A DNA stretch of 64,000 nt from Incurvaria masculella. Lineage: Eukaryota > Arthropoda > Insecta > Lepidoptera > Incurvariidae. This document shows positions 1 to 11,700 of the stretch, in pieces. Location of the stretch: NCBI GenBank assembly GCA_946894095.1, contig OX335657.1, positions 16,430,001 to 16,494,000 on the forward strand, written 5' to 3'. Within the stretch, counting starts at the first letter, position 1, and each line of letters starts with the position of its first letter. A program made the translations under genes and the position numbers. Under the pieces are notes generated by a model. It searched no databases and was not told where the DNA came from. It saw nothing but the letters and a program-made list of their open reading frames with translations.

Positions 1-84
1 GGAAGCAGCTCCGTGCGGTTCACTAAAAGTGACGCGTTTGAACATTGATTAACTCGCACGTAGTTTCGTGCAATCGGGGCTAAA
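1..84 (-). repeat. 160-bp MITE (family A), cut by window edge
   Basis: This is the reverse complement of the start of the family A element seen complete at 1597-1760. It runs from a diverged AGTGAACCGCA segment to the terminal TTCGTGCAATCGGGGC. Only about half of the element lies in the window. It faces the copy at 651-810, so the two form an inverted pair around 565 bp. Confidence 0.7.
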
Positions 85-650
85 ACGTGTACGATCCATT
101 TATATCTGAGCTCCGTAAAGCTGGCGCCCGAAAGTATGATATCGATTTGAAATATTTGCTGATTGTTTTTTATAACATGACCATCACTGATTTTATTTTA
201 TTTTTGTCCACAGTTTCGTGGACAAACACAGTTTCAAATGACCAGAAATGTCCACCAATTAAATTGTTGTCTCTTTGACTTTGCGAGAGACAAAATACAA
301 TATTGGATGTTTGATGACGTCAGGCGAAAGCGTTTCACTTTCATCTGTGACTAACTCGTTTTCGCTTTCCTGAGTGAGTGCAGCATATCTACACAGAAGA
401 TGTTCTCGTGTTCGGTTCTGTCAAACTCTATGTAGAAAAAAAGTGGGCATATTTTTTTCTACCTACAGCTGTATTTAGAGTGGGCTTACTACGCCGGACT
501 AAAGCCGGTTTTTGTATGAACTTCTCGTGTTCGCTTTCATGACCCCCAGGATGATCTAAGCAATTCCAACTTATTTTTGTAATTTCAACAACAACTGATT
601 AATTTGATTTCCACTACATTACATTAGGTCATAGTTTGTTTTTGTACCGT
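85..650. other. Gene-free stretch between two inverted MITE copies
   Basis: No reading frame, splice-flanked exon or recognised repeat core was seen. Short open frames here lack any family resemblance. The stretch may be the interior of a larger composite element, because both ends carry inverted family A sequence. Confidence 0.4.
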
Positions 651-810
651 ATTTAGCCCCGATTGCACGAAGAGACGGCTGAGTTAATCAATGTTCAAAT
701 ACGTCACTTTTAGTGAACCGCATGGAGCTCCTTCCATACTGTCCATACAAAGTGACGTGTTTAATCAGACGTCGACGTTGATTTTGATTTTTTGGCATTT
801 AGGCCGGAGT
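651..810 (+). repeat. 160-bp MITE (family A)
   Basis: Starts TTTAGCCCCGATTGCACGAA and runs through the shared GTCACTTTTAGTGAACCGCAT core to a TTGATTTTGATTTTTTGGC segment and GTGCACGA. The two ends are imperfect inverted repeats (GCCCCGGTTGCACGAA against GGGCCGAGTGCACGAA). The 3' end of this copy is diverged. Confidence 0.7.
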
Positions 811-1596
811 GCACGACGCTTCGTAAAATGTTATCCGTTACTGATTACATTTAACGATGATGTGACGGCTAATCGCCCATCATGTGAAATTGCGTTGCAC
901 GTAACATATTTTCGTAAAAGTTAGCTTGCCAGGAGTCAGACCACAAATAGTCCCTCGAAACAATCGGCAAAAATGTTTGCTGTATGGCAACTCTTAGTAC
1001 CGCCTGAGCTGACATAGTACTGCCCTTCTCTCACAGTACATAAACAGAAAGGGACAGGCACTATTGAAGCACCATCTAGCGTCAACCATTCGTACTAACA
1101 AACAAAACAGTTGCTCCTGGAGCCGCGGGGTGGCGCTACTAGCGCCCAATATGTCGGCTTGCTATCAGCTGTTGGTAGCACCACAGATTACATAGATTTG
1201 GCGCCGACATTTTTAATCTGTGGAACCGAGTGCCAGGCTAATAATTATGAAAAACAAAGCATTGCATTCCATTAATGGCGACGTTTGCCTATTATTTAAG
1301 GTCCAATAAGACTACAATAATATAAAAAATAGTATCTTTTGATACTTTGAATGATGATTTGATCGTGATTTTGACGGTGATCAATGGGTCGGGAGTGTTT
1401 ACGATTAGCGGTTAACATCAGCGGTCAACGTAATGTTTAAGTTTCGTGCAACGCAAAATTTGGCTGATCAGGCCTTAATCATACGTTGACGGTGATGTTG
1501 ACGAGCAAGACGGTACGTGCAACCCGGCCTTAGTGCACTCGGCCCTTAGAGTGAACTGCATTGACTTATATATTACGTGAACTGTCAAAATTTAGC
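811..1596. other. Gene-free stretch
   Basis: No coding or structured feature can be supported. A stretch near 1360-1560 has a diverged element-like look, with TGACGGTGAT motifs and a CGGCCTTAGTGCACTCGGCCC end related to the family A termini. It is probably an old MITE relic. Confidence 0.35.
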
Positions 1597-1760
1597 CCGG
1601 GTTGCACGAAGAGACGGCCGAGTTAATCAATGTTCAAACACGTCACTTTTAGTGGTCCGCATAGAGTTCCTTCCATACTCTCCACACAAAGTGACGTGTT
1701 TGATCATACTTTGACGTTGATTTTGATTTTTTGTCCTTTCGTGCACTCGGCCCTTAACGC
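1597..1760 (+). repeat. 160-bp MITE (family A), full length
   Basis: A complete copy from AGCCCGGGTTGCACGAAGAG to GTGCACTCGGCCCTTA. It shares its full length with copies at 11556-11716, 53095-53255 and 55159-55301. It has no coding capacity. The occupied/empty comparison at 53.1 kb indicates a 3-bp TAA/TTA target duplication, as expected for PIF/Harbinger-type MITEs. Confidence 0.8.
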
Positions 1761-1942
1761 GCGGACTACCATACAGCGGTGGGCCTAAACGTTATTTTCC
1801 AATACTATCTCATTCCTTATTCGTTACTGCGTAAGAACGAGTATCAAAACCTGTTATTAATAACGGGTTTTGATACTAGACTGATATCAATGGCTGACCA
1901 CTGCAAAATAATTTTTTTTAAATCATTTAATGCAGGTCTTAA

Positions 1943-2112
1943 ATAAATACACTCCTTGTAAATATTTCAGCTACCTACCTATTACGGTTCATAAGATACA
2001 GCCCTGTGTCAGACGGACGGACGGACGGACGGACGGATGGATGGACGGATGGACAGTGGAGGCTTGGTAATAGGGCTCTGTTTAAACCCTTTGGGTACGA
2101 AACCCTAAAAAT
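1943..2112 (-). repeat. Repeat family B (CCGT-core element), partial
   Basis: Reverse-oriented part of a roughly 290-bp element whose 5' end reads TTTTTAGGGTTCCGTACCCA. It contains a (GGAC)n tract at about 2013-2050 and ends with ACCCTTTGGGTACGAAACCC. Fuller copies are at 9521, 48749, 51051, 59927 and 60943. Confidence 0.75.
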
Positions 2113-2294
2113 TATTTAACTTATAAATAAAAAAATATTCTCATTATAAAGTTACATGAAAAAATCAGACTTTCTATATTCTTAAATAACATTTTTTTAT
2201 AACTTAAATTTCCAATAAAAAACTGATATTTAATCAACCTGGTGTTTAAAATAGTTGTAAAATAAATCCCTGTCATGCACTGTACTCGTACATT

Positions 2295-2725
2295 AGAACA
2301 ACGCGCGAGATCCCGTTCCTGAAGATGTTATTGTAATAACAGGTTTCGTAGGAAGAGGCGCCCGCAAGATAGTATTGTAAGGACGTTACTGTAGGAACGG
2401 GTTTCGCAGAGCTAGGCGCGCGGCGCTCGGGCGTTCCCGTTCCTGAAGATGTTATTGTAATAACAGGTTTCGTAGTAAGAGGCGCGCGCGAGATAGTATT
2501 GTAAAGACGTTACTGTAGGAACGGGTTTCGCAGAGCTAGGCGCGCCGCGCTCGCGCGATCCCGTTCCTGAAGACGTTATTGTAATAACAGGTTTCGTAGT
2601 AACAAGCGCGCGCGGGATAGTATTGCAAAGATGTTATTGTAGGAACGAGTTTCTCCGAGCAGAGGCGCGCGGGGCGCACAGGATAGTGTGGCTTAAGACG
2701 TTATTGTAGGAACGGGTTTTGTGGA
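2295..2725. repeat. Higher-order tandem array, 124-bp unit made of two diverged 62-bp halves
   Basis: The segment CCCGTTCCTGAAGA begins at 2312, 2436 and 2560, an exact 124-bp spacing. Each unit has two related halves: one with TTATTGTAATAACAGGTTTCGTA, described here only by its core GTAATAACAGG, and one with GTTACTGTAGGAACGGG. GC-rich GGCGCGCG spacers separate them. A diverged final half runs to about 2725. Confidence 0.85.
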
Positions 2726-2783
2726 TGATGAATAACAAGAACGACTTGTTCTTTTCCAATACTTGTTATTAATAATCGTTAGG

Positions 2784-3928
2784 TTAACCCCTTACTGCAT
2801 GAATTATCAGATGATTATGAAAAAAATATATGTTAATGATTAGGTCTTATGGAACCTATAAAAAACATAAAAAAAAAATTAAAAAATAACTAGTTATTAT
2901 TTAAGGTTAAAAATAACTGTGTATCATAAATGATACAGTGGGCACTAAAGGCAAGAAACTTGTGTGTTTCATATTTGTAACAGTATGAGTGAAAACGCCT
3001 AATGGTATTTTTAACAAAAAATAAACAAAAAAATATTATCCTTTTTCTTAAGAACACATTTATCAAACTTATTTAATAGTAGATCAACCTTATGTTATAT
3101 TTAGTGAAGCGTGAAATTCAAGAAAACAATTTCTGTCTTTATTAATACATAGGTGCATTTTGCACTTATGGCACCATATAAAAGTTAGCATCCCGCAACC
3201 ATTACGACATCGTTGCCTGCTCTTAGTCCAGTCAGGAAAGTGATGAAAACCATCTTCAGCCACTTCTCTAGGGGGCAAATCAATTTTGCGTCGACGATAC
3301 ACGTCATCGTCATCAGACAAATTTTCGTCCTCACTTCCATCTGGTACATCTTCACAAATCACTAAATAGCTCATGATGAAAATTTTGCTGAAACAGAGCA
3401 AAAAATCTCTGGAATAATGCAAGTAAACTGAAGCTCGAAACCACATCCACAGAAACAAACCTAGCCGCATACTGTTTCATATATGTTACATATAGCTCCG
3501 ACCCCTTTCTGCATATCGTCTCACATATGTACACATATTAACAGACATAACTGCATGCTGTCTCATATTTGGACATAAATACTTTCGTTGATATCTGTAC
3601 AACATTTACAGAATCTCGACCAATTTTCAACTTTTTGGGTTCTCACTGAACTGTTACGTTCATTACAAAATCATCAAGCAGAAATATTCATAGAAACCCG
3701 AGAAAACTAGGACAAAACACTGAGCAACTTACCGCTTTCCGAAGTTCGAATTAAAACGGACATAACTTTTTTTTTTAAGTTTCTCCTCAATTCTCTATGA
3801 TTAAACGTCAAAACATTTATCCAGTCTTCAATTTAGCCAGTTGCCAGCGCAAAAATCCAAAAAATATTTAAATTATGCCACAAAAACGATCTGTTACAAA
3901 TATGAGACGCTATGTGTTAAGGGGTTAA
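2784..3928 (-). mobile_element. Internally deleted piggyBac-like element
   Basis: Both ends are TTAA followed by CCCCTTA: TTAACCCCTTACTGCATG at 2784 and TAAGGGGTTAA at 3918-3928. A four-base TTAA target duplication is the hallmark of the piggyBac superfamily. Subterminal repeats of the form GCAT(A/G)CTGTCTCATAT occur near 3469, 3512 and 3552, and inverted near 3897, where transposase-binding sites would be expected. The 1.15-kb length is too short for a full transposase. Confidence 0.7.
3090..3374 (-). pseudogene. piggyBac-type transposase remnant: acidic N-terminal-like piece joined to C-terminal zinc ribbon
   Basis: A 94-residue open frame starts MSYLVICEDVPDGSEDE. Residues about 14-28 are acidic (SEDENLSDDDD), as in piggyBac transposase N-termini. 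Residues about 45-90 hold cysteines spaced RCRNGCG, CHKC, LCINKDRNC and FLEFH, which fits the C-terminal Cys-rich zinc ribbon of piggyBac transposases. The catalytic DDD core is missing. The frame lies wholly inside the TTAA-bounded element, so an internal deletion seems to have fused the two ends in frame. It could be a relic or a small DNA-binding protein; the frame itself is unbroken. Confidence 0.6.
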
Positions 3929-4170
3929 TATCGGCCCGCCGCTACTACCATAGAGAATTGGAAAGTCCAAGGTCAGAGCCAGTAAAGCAAACCTTTCATA
4001 AGATTACAAAGTTTTTGCATTGATAAAATATCATTTAATATTAGACGTTTACATATTTAAAACATTTTTTCCAGGTTTCTAAAGAACAACGGAATAAATA
4101 TGGACCTACCAAACAAAAATAGGGCATATGAAGGTATCTATAATTATGATATCGGTTGGACTTGATTGAT

Positions 4171-4279
4171 ATGACTTCCGGTTCCTCCGCTCCAACCGCC
4201 CGCCCCGAGCCGCCCGCCCTTGAAGTTGAAACACCTGCCGCCCGCCCACCGCGTGCTAGGCGCCCGGCCAAAGCTGCGA
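4171..4279 (+). CDS. Candidate alternative first coding exon (36 codons)
   Basis: A GC-rich segment in AT-rich surroundings opens with ATG at 4171 and encodes a Pro/Ala/Arg-rich peptide starting MTSGSSAPTARPEPPALEVE. It ends in a strong donor, GCTGCGA|GTGAGT, in phase 1. It lies 530 bp upstream of the CAP-Gly gene start and on the same strand. Phase 1 would fit the acceptors of exons 5, 8, 10 or 11 of that gene, but not exon 2. It could belong to an isoform, to another gene, or be a chance frame. Nothing in the peptide is recognisable. Confidence 0.3.
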
Positions 4280-4808
4280 GTGAGTATTGATTTGTTTACC
4301 ACCCGCTCGCCACCCTCCCCGAGACCTCGTACGTCGTTATAGCTACGGCCTACCGACAGACGGAAGGGGACGAGCTGTCAGAGCACTCATAAATATCTTT
4401 AATTACAGCTTTTCGTGATCAACTTTTATCAGTTCCGAAACTTTTAAGTGCCGAAGCTCAAATTAGGGAAGTGTGGAGGTCGCTCTATTGATTACACCCG
4501 CTCGCGAAGGACTTCCCTCTAGCCTCGCTGCGATAAAATCTCGCATGTGAGCGCTGCATAAATTTCAATATCTGTCGATCTGGACTTCACCTGCTGACAC
4601 AGATTTATTCTTTTGTGATATCAATAAGTGCACAGTGAGAAGTTTGGGTGTGGGTTCCAGTGGGTGTTTTCAGACAATTCAGTGGGAGACGCGACGAGCC
4701 ATGGAGAGCAGTGAGAAAATGCTGCTTCAATGATTCATCTCGGCACGTTCGAAGCGCTCCCTCGGTCGTCATGTATGGGATGCGTACGGGGAACAAGCGG
4801 CGGCAGAG

Positions 4809-5753
4809 ATGGACGGACGGGAAGTGTTGCTGGGACGAGGTGTCTCCTCCCCGCCGCACCTCGACACAGTGAGGGCGTTACACCAAACTGTGGTGTCGCT
4901 ACGGACGGCGCTCGAGCTATCGAAGAATGAACTCAAGGAACTAAGACAAAAGTACCAGCAACATTCGCAGAGCAACTACGAGGATACAATTGAGAAATTG
5001 ACTATAGAGAATCACATTTTGAGAAGAAAAATTATAGACACGCACGGTGAAGAAACTTCAGATTTGGGCGATGTGAGAGCTATTGATAACATTGATTCTG
5101 GTCTTCGTGTTAAGTTTGAATCTGCGGAGAGCACATTCAATAATATAGAAAAACACATTTTGAAAAGGAATAATACAGGTTCTTCTCTTGATGTTGATGA
5201 GATAGTAATAAAAAATGGTCAGAATTCTCATGTTCACGTGGAATTAGAACTGGATACTAAACAATTTGAACTTAAAGAGCCTGAAGAGAGTGAACATGTT
5301 GAAGAAGTTTTCGACGATAATGTCAATGATACAGAAACAATTCAGGAAACTTCTTCCGATAGACTTTTTTGTGCAACAGAAAGCTTGAACTCTGATCGAA
5401 ATCAATCCGAAGCGCAGTCCGAGCGTGCGCACGATACGATACTCTCAGAAAAATTAGAAGCCATTCACGAAACACTTGAGATTTCAGAAATATCGTCTAA
5501 CTCGACAAATGAATTGTTACTCTCCCAAAGGAGAGAAAATGACCAGAAATCTTTCAAAACTAAAATAGAGCTTCAATCGAAGTTTGACGTGAGCATAAAG
5601 GTGCGTACCCTTGAGGGCGAAGAGAATTTCGTGTCGACCACCACCTCGGAGACGGAGTCCAACACGGACATTGAAACAAAAGAAACGACAAAAATACATC
5701 GGGAGGAAAAAATCACTGAAGTGTTTACATTGAAGCCAGCGTCTCGGCGGCAG
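4809..5753 (+). CDS. CAP-Gly gene exon 1 (residues 1-315)
   Basis: Encodes the start MDGREVLLGRG, a heptad-like coiled coil (ALHQTVVSLRTALELSKNEL to about IENHILRRKI), then a long acidic Glu/Ser/Thr-rich segment. The donor used is CGGCAG|GTGAGA, phase 0, which is the only one in phase with exon 2. Reading on past it gives a basic tail and two weaker donors at 5833 and 5835 that do not match. It is more AT-rich than the later exons. Confidence 0.8.
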
Positions 5754-8700
5754 GTGAGAAAACTACATATAAAAAAAAAACACCCAGAAAATGTATGTTT
5801 CAATTACACAAAGTTCTCCAGGCGCGTGAAAAGGTGTGAGTTTTTCAATCAGTTTCAAATAATATATAATAGCTTAATATTAATATATGCGTCTTAGGCA
5901 AAAAGGAAAAAAAATCTTGCAATCTGATGTTAGATAAAAAGTTCTAACAAACTGGCCTCTTCTTTTTGGATATGTTTTTTTATTTATTACTATTTAAAAA
6001 AATTTTTTTCTTGATACGAAATTACCGTTATCTCATTAATTTGAGTTTCAGCGACCAATACTTTTCAGATTATTTTCAAAAATCTGATTACAATGCTTAA
6101 AATTTAGATGTCGCTGAAACTCAAATTATTTTTTTTTGTTTTTATTCGAATTGAAAAAAAAATAGACAAATAAAGTTTGTTTATAGGTTCTTTTTTGCTG
6201 AATTAATCAAAACGGGGGATCATTTAGTATTTTCTTCTGTTTAGTTGTCTGTCTGCCTACGAGAAGTTTATAAAATATAAATGAAAATATTAACATTGTT
6301 TGTAGCCTAGCTGGCAACGGTAAGGCACACATGCTATATACTTAAAAGTTTTTAAAACCCGTGGGGTTCTTCGGGCACCTCTTTAGGATGTGGGCCTGCT
6401 GTATGCCATAAGCCTTGGTTCACATAAAAACACTGATAAATAATGCTGAGTATTTAGCCACCTAATCCAAGCACTGTGTTGTGGTTGTGTTTCCTGTTTG
6501 TTTCGGCACTGAGACGACAATTCATCCACTGCGTGTATGAAGTAGCCAATACCAAAGTAGTCGATATTGGGCACTGGGTGGCTAAGCTCAAATGGCAGTG
6601 GGCTGGTCACGTCAGCCGAAGAGAAGACGACCGTTGGAGTAACCGTGCCCTGCCAGGTGGGTCGACGACATCAAGTGCGTCGACGGAAAGCAGGGGTCCG
6701 CACCGCTGAGGGCCGGGAGTACTGGAGAAAAATTGGAGAGGCGTATGTCCAGCTGTGGACGCAAACACGCTGACTCACTGACTGACTGACTGACATGTAT
6801 CAAGTGGCTGTCATGTCAGCCACCCAAACTCTTCCATGTAGCGCTATATTTTAGTTGTATACACTGGAGTCCCTGTTTACTTCCCCCATGTTCCCCAAAT
6901 GACCACCAATTTTGCAGCTTTCTAGTTCTCCATCAAGTTTTCATGGCTTGTCGCAGGGCAAGATGGCGGTGCCGCACGGAGGCGTCGGAGGTGGGGCGGA
7001 GCCGGCGCGCGTCGGCGGCGAGTACGCGGTTGACGTACGCGTCACCTCCGAAGAGAGCCTGCTGGTGGACAGCGAGCGCCGGCCAGCGGACACGCTCAAC
7101 CTGGATGTTGACGGCCTTAGCGTGAGGTGAAGCTCTTTTTACTTTTAAATGTGCTTAAGGCCTTTATGGTCTTAAGATTTTATGATGCTTTGGGGATGAG
7201 GAGACACCATTTTATTGAACAAATCGTGTAAAATAAAAATTCTAGCAGGAAGATTTCTGCTGTCCAATGGCAGCAATGTCCATGTATATGTTTGGTGAAG
7301 TATTTGAAAGCTTAATTCAACACCTTTTTAGTACCCGGTAACTTTAGTAAGTGTAAATTAGTGCACTACTTAAATCCACTCAGCTTTAAGCTAAACATGC
7401 AAAACATTGAAAGAACCCCTCACAAATCGTATGGGAATTGGCTCCCGGTCAAATTGGCTGAAATTTGGATATGTTGTTCGTTTCGGCATCCTGAACAAAA
7501 GTCTCAATGGGCACAAAGCCCAATTTTGCTTATTTTGGCCGCTACGGGGCTCCAAAGCTCCACGGGTTGACCATTATTTACTACTCAAAACGGCGATCTC
7601 CTGGCAGTTTAGTATTTGCTACGCTGAGGAAAAAGTACCCTCTCATGTTTTCGGGGGGGCTAAATTCAAATCCAATGTCAATATGACAATATTGACAGTT
7701 GACAGCTGTCAATTAGTTGTCAACTAGCTGTCAAACAGCGAGAAATAAACAAAATCGATAAAATCCACATGTGAATGTAGGTTTTTGAGGTTGCTGAGTT
7801 CAAAACTGATGGCCAAAAGACAATAATGACAGTTGACAGCTGTCAACTAACTGTCAAACAGCATTTTACAACCGAAATGGATGCAACCCACATGTCAATA
7901 TACGTTTTTGAGCTTTCTGAGTTCAAAACTGATGTCCAAAAGATGATATAGACAGTTGACAGTTGTCAACTAACTGTCAAACAGCATTTGACAGCTAAAG
8001 TGGATGAAACCCATATGTAAATATATGTTTTTGAGCTTGCTGAGTCGAAAACTGGTGGCCAAAAGACGATATTGACAGTTGACAGCTGTCAACTAACTGT
8101 CAAACAGCATTTTACAACCAAAATGGATGCAACCCACATGTCAATATACGTTTTTGAGCTTTCTGAGTTCAAAACTGATGTCCAAAAGATGATATAGACA
8201 GTTGACAGTTGTCAACTAACTGTCAAACAGCATTTGACAGCTAAAGTGGATGAAACCCATATGTAAATATATGTTTTTGAGCTTGCTGAGTCGAAAACTG
8301 GTGGCCAAAAGACGATATTGACAGTTGACAGCTGTCAACTGTCATTATTGTCTTTTGGCCATCAGTTTTGAACTCAGCAACCTCAAAAACCTACATTCAC
8401 ATGTGGATTTTATCGATTTTGTTTATTTCTCGCTGTTTGACAGCTAGTTGACAACTAATTGACAGCTGTCAACTGTCAATATTGTCATATTGACATTGGA
8501 TTTGAATTTAGCCCCCCCGAAAACATGAGAGGGTACTTTTTCCTCAGCGTAGAAAATACTAAACTGCCAGGAGATCGCCGTTTTGAGTAGTAAATAATGG
8601 TCAACCCGTGGAGCTTTGGAGCCCCGTAGCGGCAAAAATAAGCAAAATTGGGCTTTGTGCCCATTGAGACTTTTGTTCAGGATGCCGAAACGAACAACAT

Positions 8701-11700
8701 ATCCAAATTTCAGCCAATTTGACCGGGAGCCAATTCCCATACGATTTGTGCGGGGTTCTTTGTATTGGGTTATACTGTAGACGTTTGGGAATTATGTATG
8801 GAACAACACATTCCACGCTCCTGGTGGTGAAAGGGTACTTTTTTGGAAAAATGTTCAATAACAGTATTGCATAAATGCTTCTGTGGTCCTGGGCTTGTTG
8901 GCATTAACCTGTGACTTCAATACACCCCCTAGAGCAAAAGTTGTCAAATCACAAGAAATTGGTGACCAATTCTGGTTACCGAAGATGACACAATCAGGTA
9001 AGAACTTGTGCAAAACCATCTCTGCGAATCTTCTTAAAAGCAATATTTTCAAACTGAGGCTGAAAAGGTTAGTGCTCATGTTTCAATGTGTCATTATGAC
9101 AGACAAAATGGTGCACGATTCAAATGCTGCGCTCCTATTGAAACAACCCTTTTATTGCTGCCCCTATTCAAATCAGATAATATCCAGAGCTCCGTGGTAA
9201 AAGAGATTCAAATATTAGCAGATAATAACTAAAAAATAAAATAATTATCAAATAATAACAGCTTAACCATAGAATCAACAGCGCGATCCTTCACTAAGTG
9301 ACAGCTTTCATGTTGCAGGTCGATGTCGGAGGGCGACAACTCGGTGTTCTCGGAGGAGGCGGAGGGCGCTGCGGCGCGGGAGGGGAGCGCGGGCGACGAG
9401 GGGGGCGAGGGGGGCTCGCAGGAGGGCAGCTGCGACGACGAGGAGGTGGACGACATCGAGCTCATCTTCACGACGGACGAGTCCAAGGATATGTCCAACC
9501 TGCAGGTTGTTGTTTTTGGTTTTAAGGGTTACCCAAAAGGTGAAAACGGAATCCTATTACTAAGCCTCCGCTGTCCGTCCGTCCGTCCGTCTGTCTGTCC
9601 GTCTGTCACAGGGCTGTATCTCATGAACCGTAATAGGTAAGCAGCTGAAATTTTCACAGAGTGTGTCTTTATTTTGCCGCTATAACAACAAATAAGTAAA
9701 ATAAAAAAATAAAAAATAATAAAGGCCCCCTTTACAAAAACTTACAAAAAACGCGATTTTTTGGTGTTGATGGTACGGAACCCTTCATGTGCGAATTCGA
9801 CTCGCACTTGGCCGGTTTTTGTTTCATGGTGACTGACATGAATGTCTAATATAGGCCCCGGCGCGAGGTGATGCTTCGCCCTTCCAACCGCCAGTGGTGC
9901 TCAGTAACTGAATCAGATACAGATTTGTCTCTGCGCGGCCGTTGGCGCTTGGAAGGTTCAGGAAACATCTCTCGCCGGGGGCTGTACCACACAACTACTG
10001 TTATGATATTAGCCCAATACACCCCGAAGGAATTTGGGGCCATGCCAGGACCTTCCCTTTATGACCCACCCTGCAATGAAGATGGAAAAACACGGACAAT
10101 TTTTTGTTCCCACCTCAACCATAGTTGTTGTTTGGGCGTGGTCACTGCTTGAACTTTGTCACATGTTGTCTGGTCTTTTTACAAAGCTCCCTCAATTCTT
10201 GCTACCCTGGCTAGCCAATGTCGTCCTCGCTCTCACTCACACCTAATGTCTTGGACATTCACTCGTGCGAAGCCCGGTAGATTGTCGTCAAACACCATGC
10301 GTGCGTTTCAACAACTTACCAAAGTTTCATTGCAATCGAATAAATGGTTTAGGAACGCATACAGGAAAAATAATTTCCCCTCACAAATTTTGATACCGCC
10401 TTTCTTCACCCCCTTCACAGATGGAATAAAAAAAAATCCCGCGATAATGCAGTTCTAGTCATAGCAATGTAATATTTCAGTCGTTCAAGTAATATTTCCT
10501 CAAATTTAAAATCTCCAGGTCCAGCGGTTGAGGCTGTGCGTTGTCTGTCAGTCAGTAATGATAAGGAATGTGATATGTATGTACGTATAACCGACCGTGA
10601 AGCAAGGACACATTCATGAAGAAAGAGCCCAGTAAAAAGAACTACTTTACGAATATACTGCAAGGCTGGACCCGAACCAGCAAAACATACCATTCGCCGG
10701 TATTGCGTCTACCAATTTCGCCACCGGCTGTATACCCATAATTTGGAATTCTCCTACAGTCCCTCCTCCCGTAATGAATGCCTCCTACTAACACAGTGTT
10801 AAAGATTATACCTACATACATTTATTTAACGCTTCATCTGCGTTGCGGACATTGACTGCAAAGATTGACCAATCAAACATATTGTGTTTCATATCACTAA
10901 TGTGTCCTTGCTTCACGGTCGATTAAACATACATACATGTCACATTCCTTGGAATAAGCGATGTACCTGCTTAGTACGAAAAAGTATATTTACTTCAGTA
11001 ATGATAACTCCAAATAACCCGATCCACTCCAGGAAGACCTGGTGTCGATACGCGAGTCGGAACCCTGGGTGCCGTCATCGCCCACCAAGTCCACGCCCAT
11101 ACTCATCAAGTTCCAAACGCTGGACCCCGATCTCCAGTCCGAGAGTAGCGGGCGTGTTGACAGCACGAAGCACGTCGGCCTGCCTGGACACCCATCCCAC
11201 AATGGGCGTGGACACGAGCGGCCCGGGATACTGAGGGGCTCCGATGTTAAATCGGATAACTGCTTAAACAAAACTGGTGAGATGGTTTATTTATATAAAT
11301 ATTTTAACATTGGCCAGCTCAGCAAAACAAATCACAGCGAAGAACTGGAAAGAAAAACCGCCGTTATTTTTTTCATCCATTATCTCATCAAACCATCAAA
11401 AGTTAAAGTTTGAATGCCAAAAGTCTGTGTGATGTGATAATTATGAAACGATCAGAATAAAATACTTACATTCAAGAATCAAGAAGTGAAGCTTGAAATT
11501 GGCAAATTGTCTACACCGGACAGAGACCAAAAAACAAAAAACAACTTTCACTTAGGGCCGAGTGCACGAAAGGACAAAAAATTAAAATCAACGTCAAAGT
11601 ATGATCAAACACGTCACTTTGTGTGGACAGTAAGGAAAGAACTCTATGCGGATCACTAAAACTGACGTGTTTGAACATTGATTAACTTGGCCGTCTCTTC

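Noticed and set aside
5754..5897. Extension of exon 1 to the stop at 5897 or to donors at 5833/5835
   Set aside because: Only the donor after 5753 is in phase 0 with exon 2. The extension would give a 362-residue protein without the CAP-Gly domain, possible by intron retention but unsupported.
7361..8858. Paired frames on opposite strands at 7.4-7.7 and 8.4-8.9 kb as a duplicated gene
   Set aside because: They are the two arms of one foldback element and have no recognisable protein motif.
10650..10740. Functional tRNA-Leu gene
   Set aside because: A and B boxes are present but no acceptor stem pairing or complete cloverleaf, and several diverged copies share the same non-tRNA tail, so it is a SINE head.
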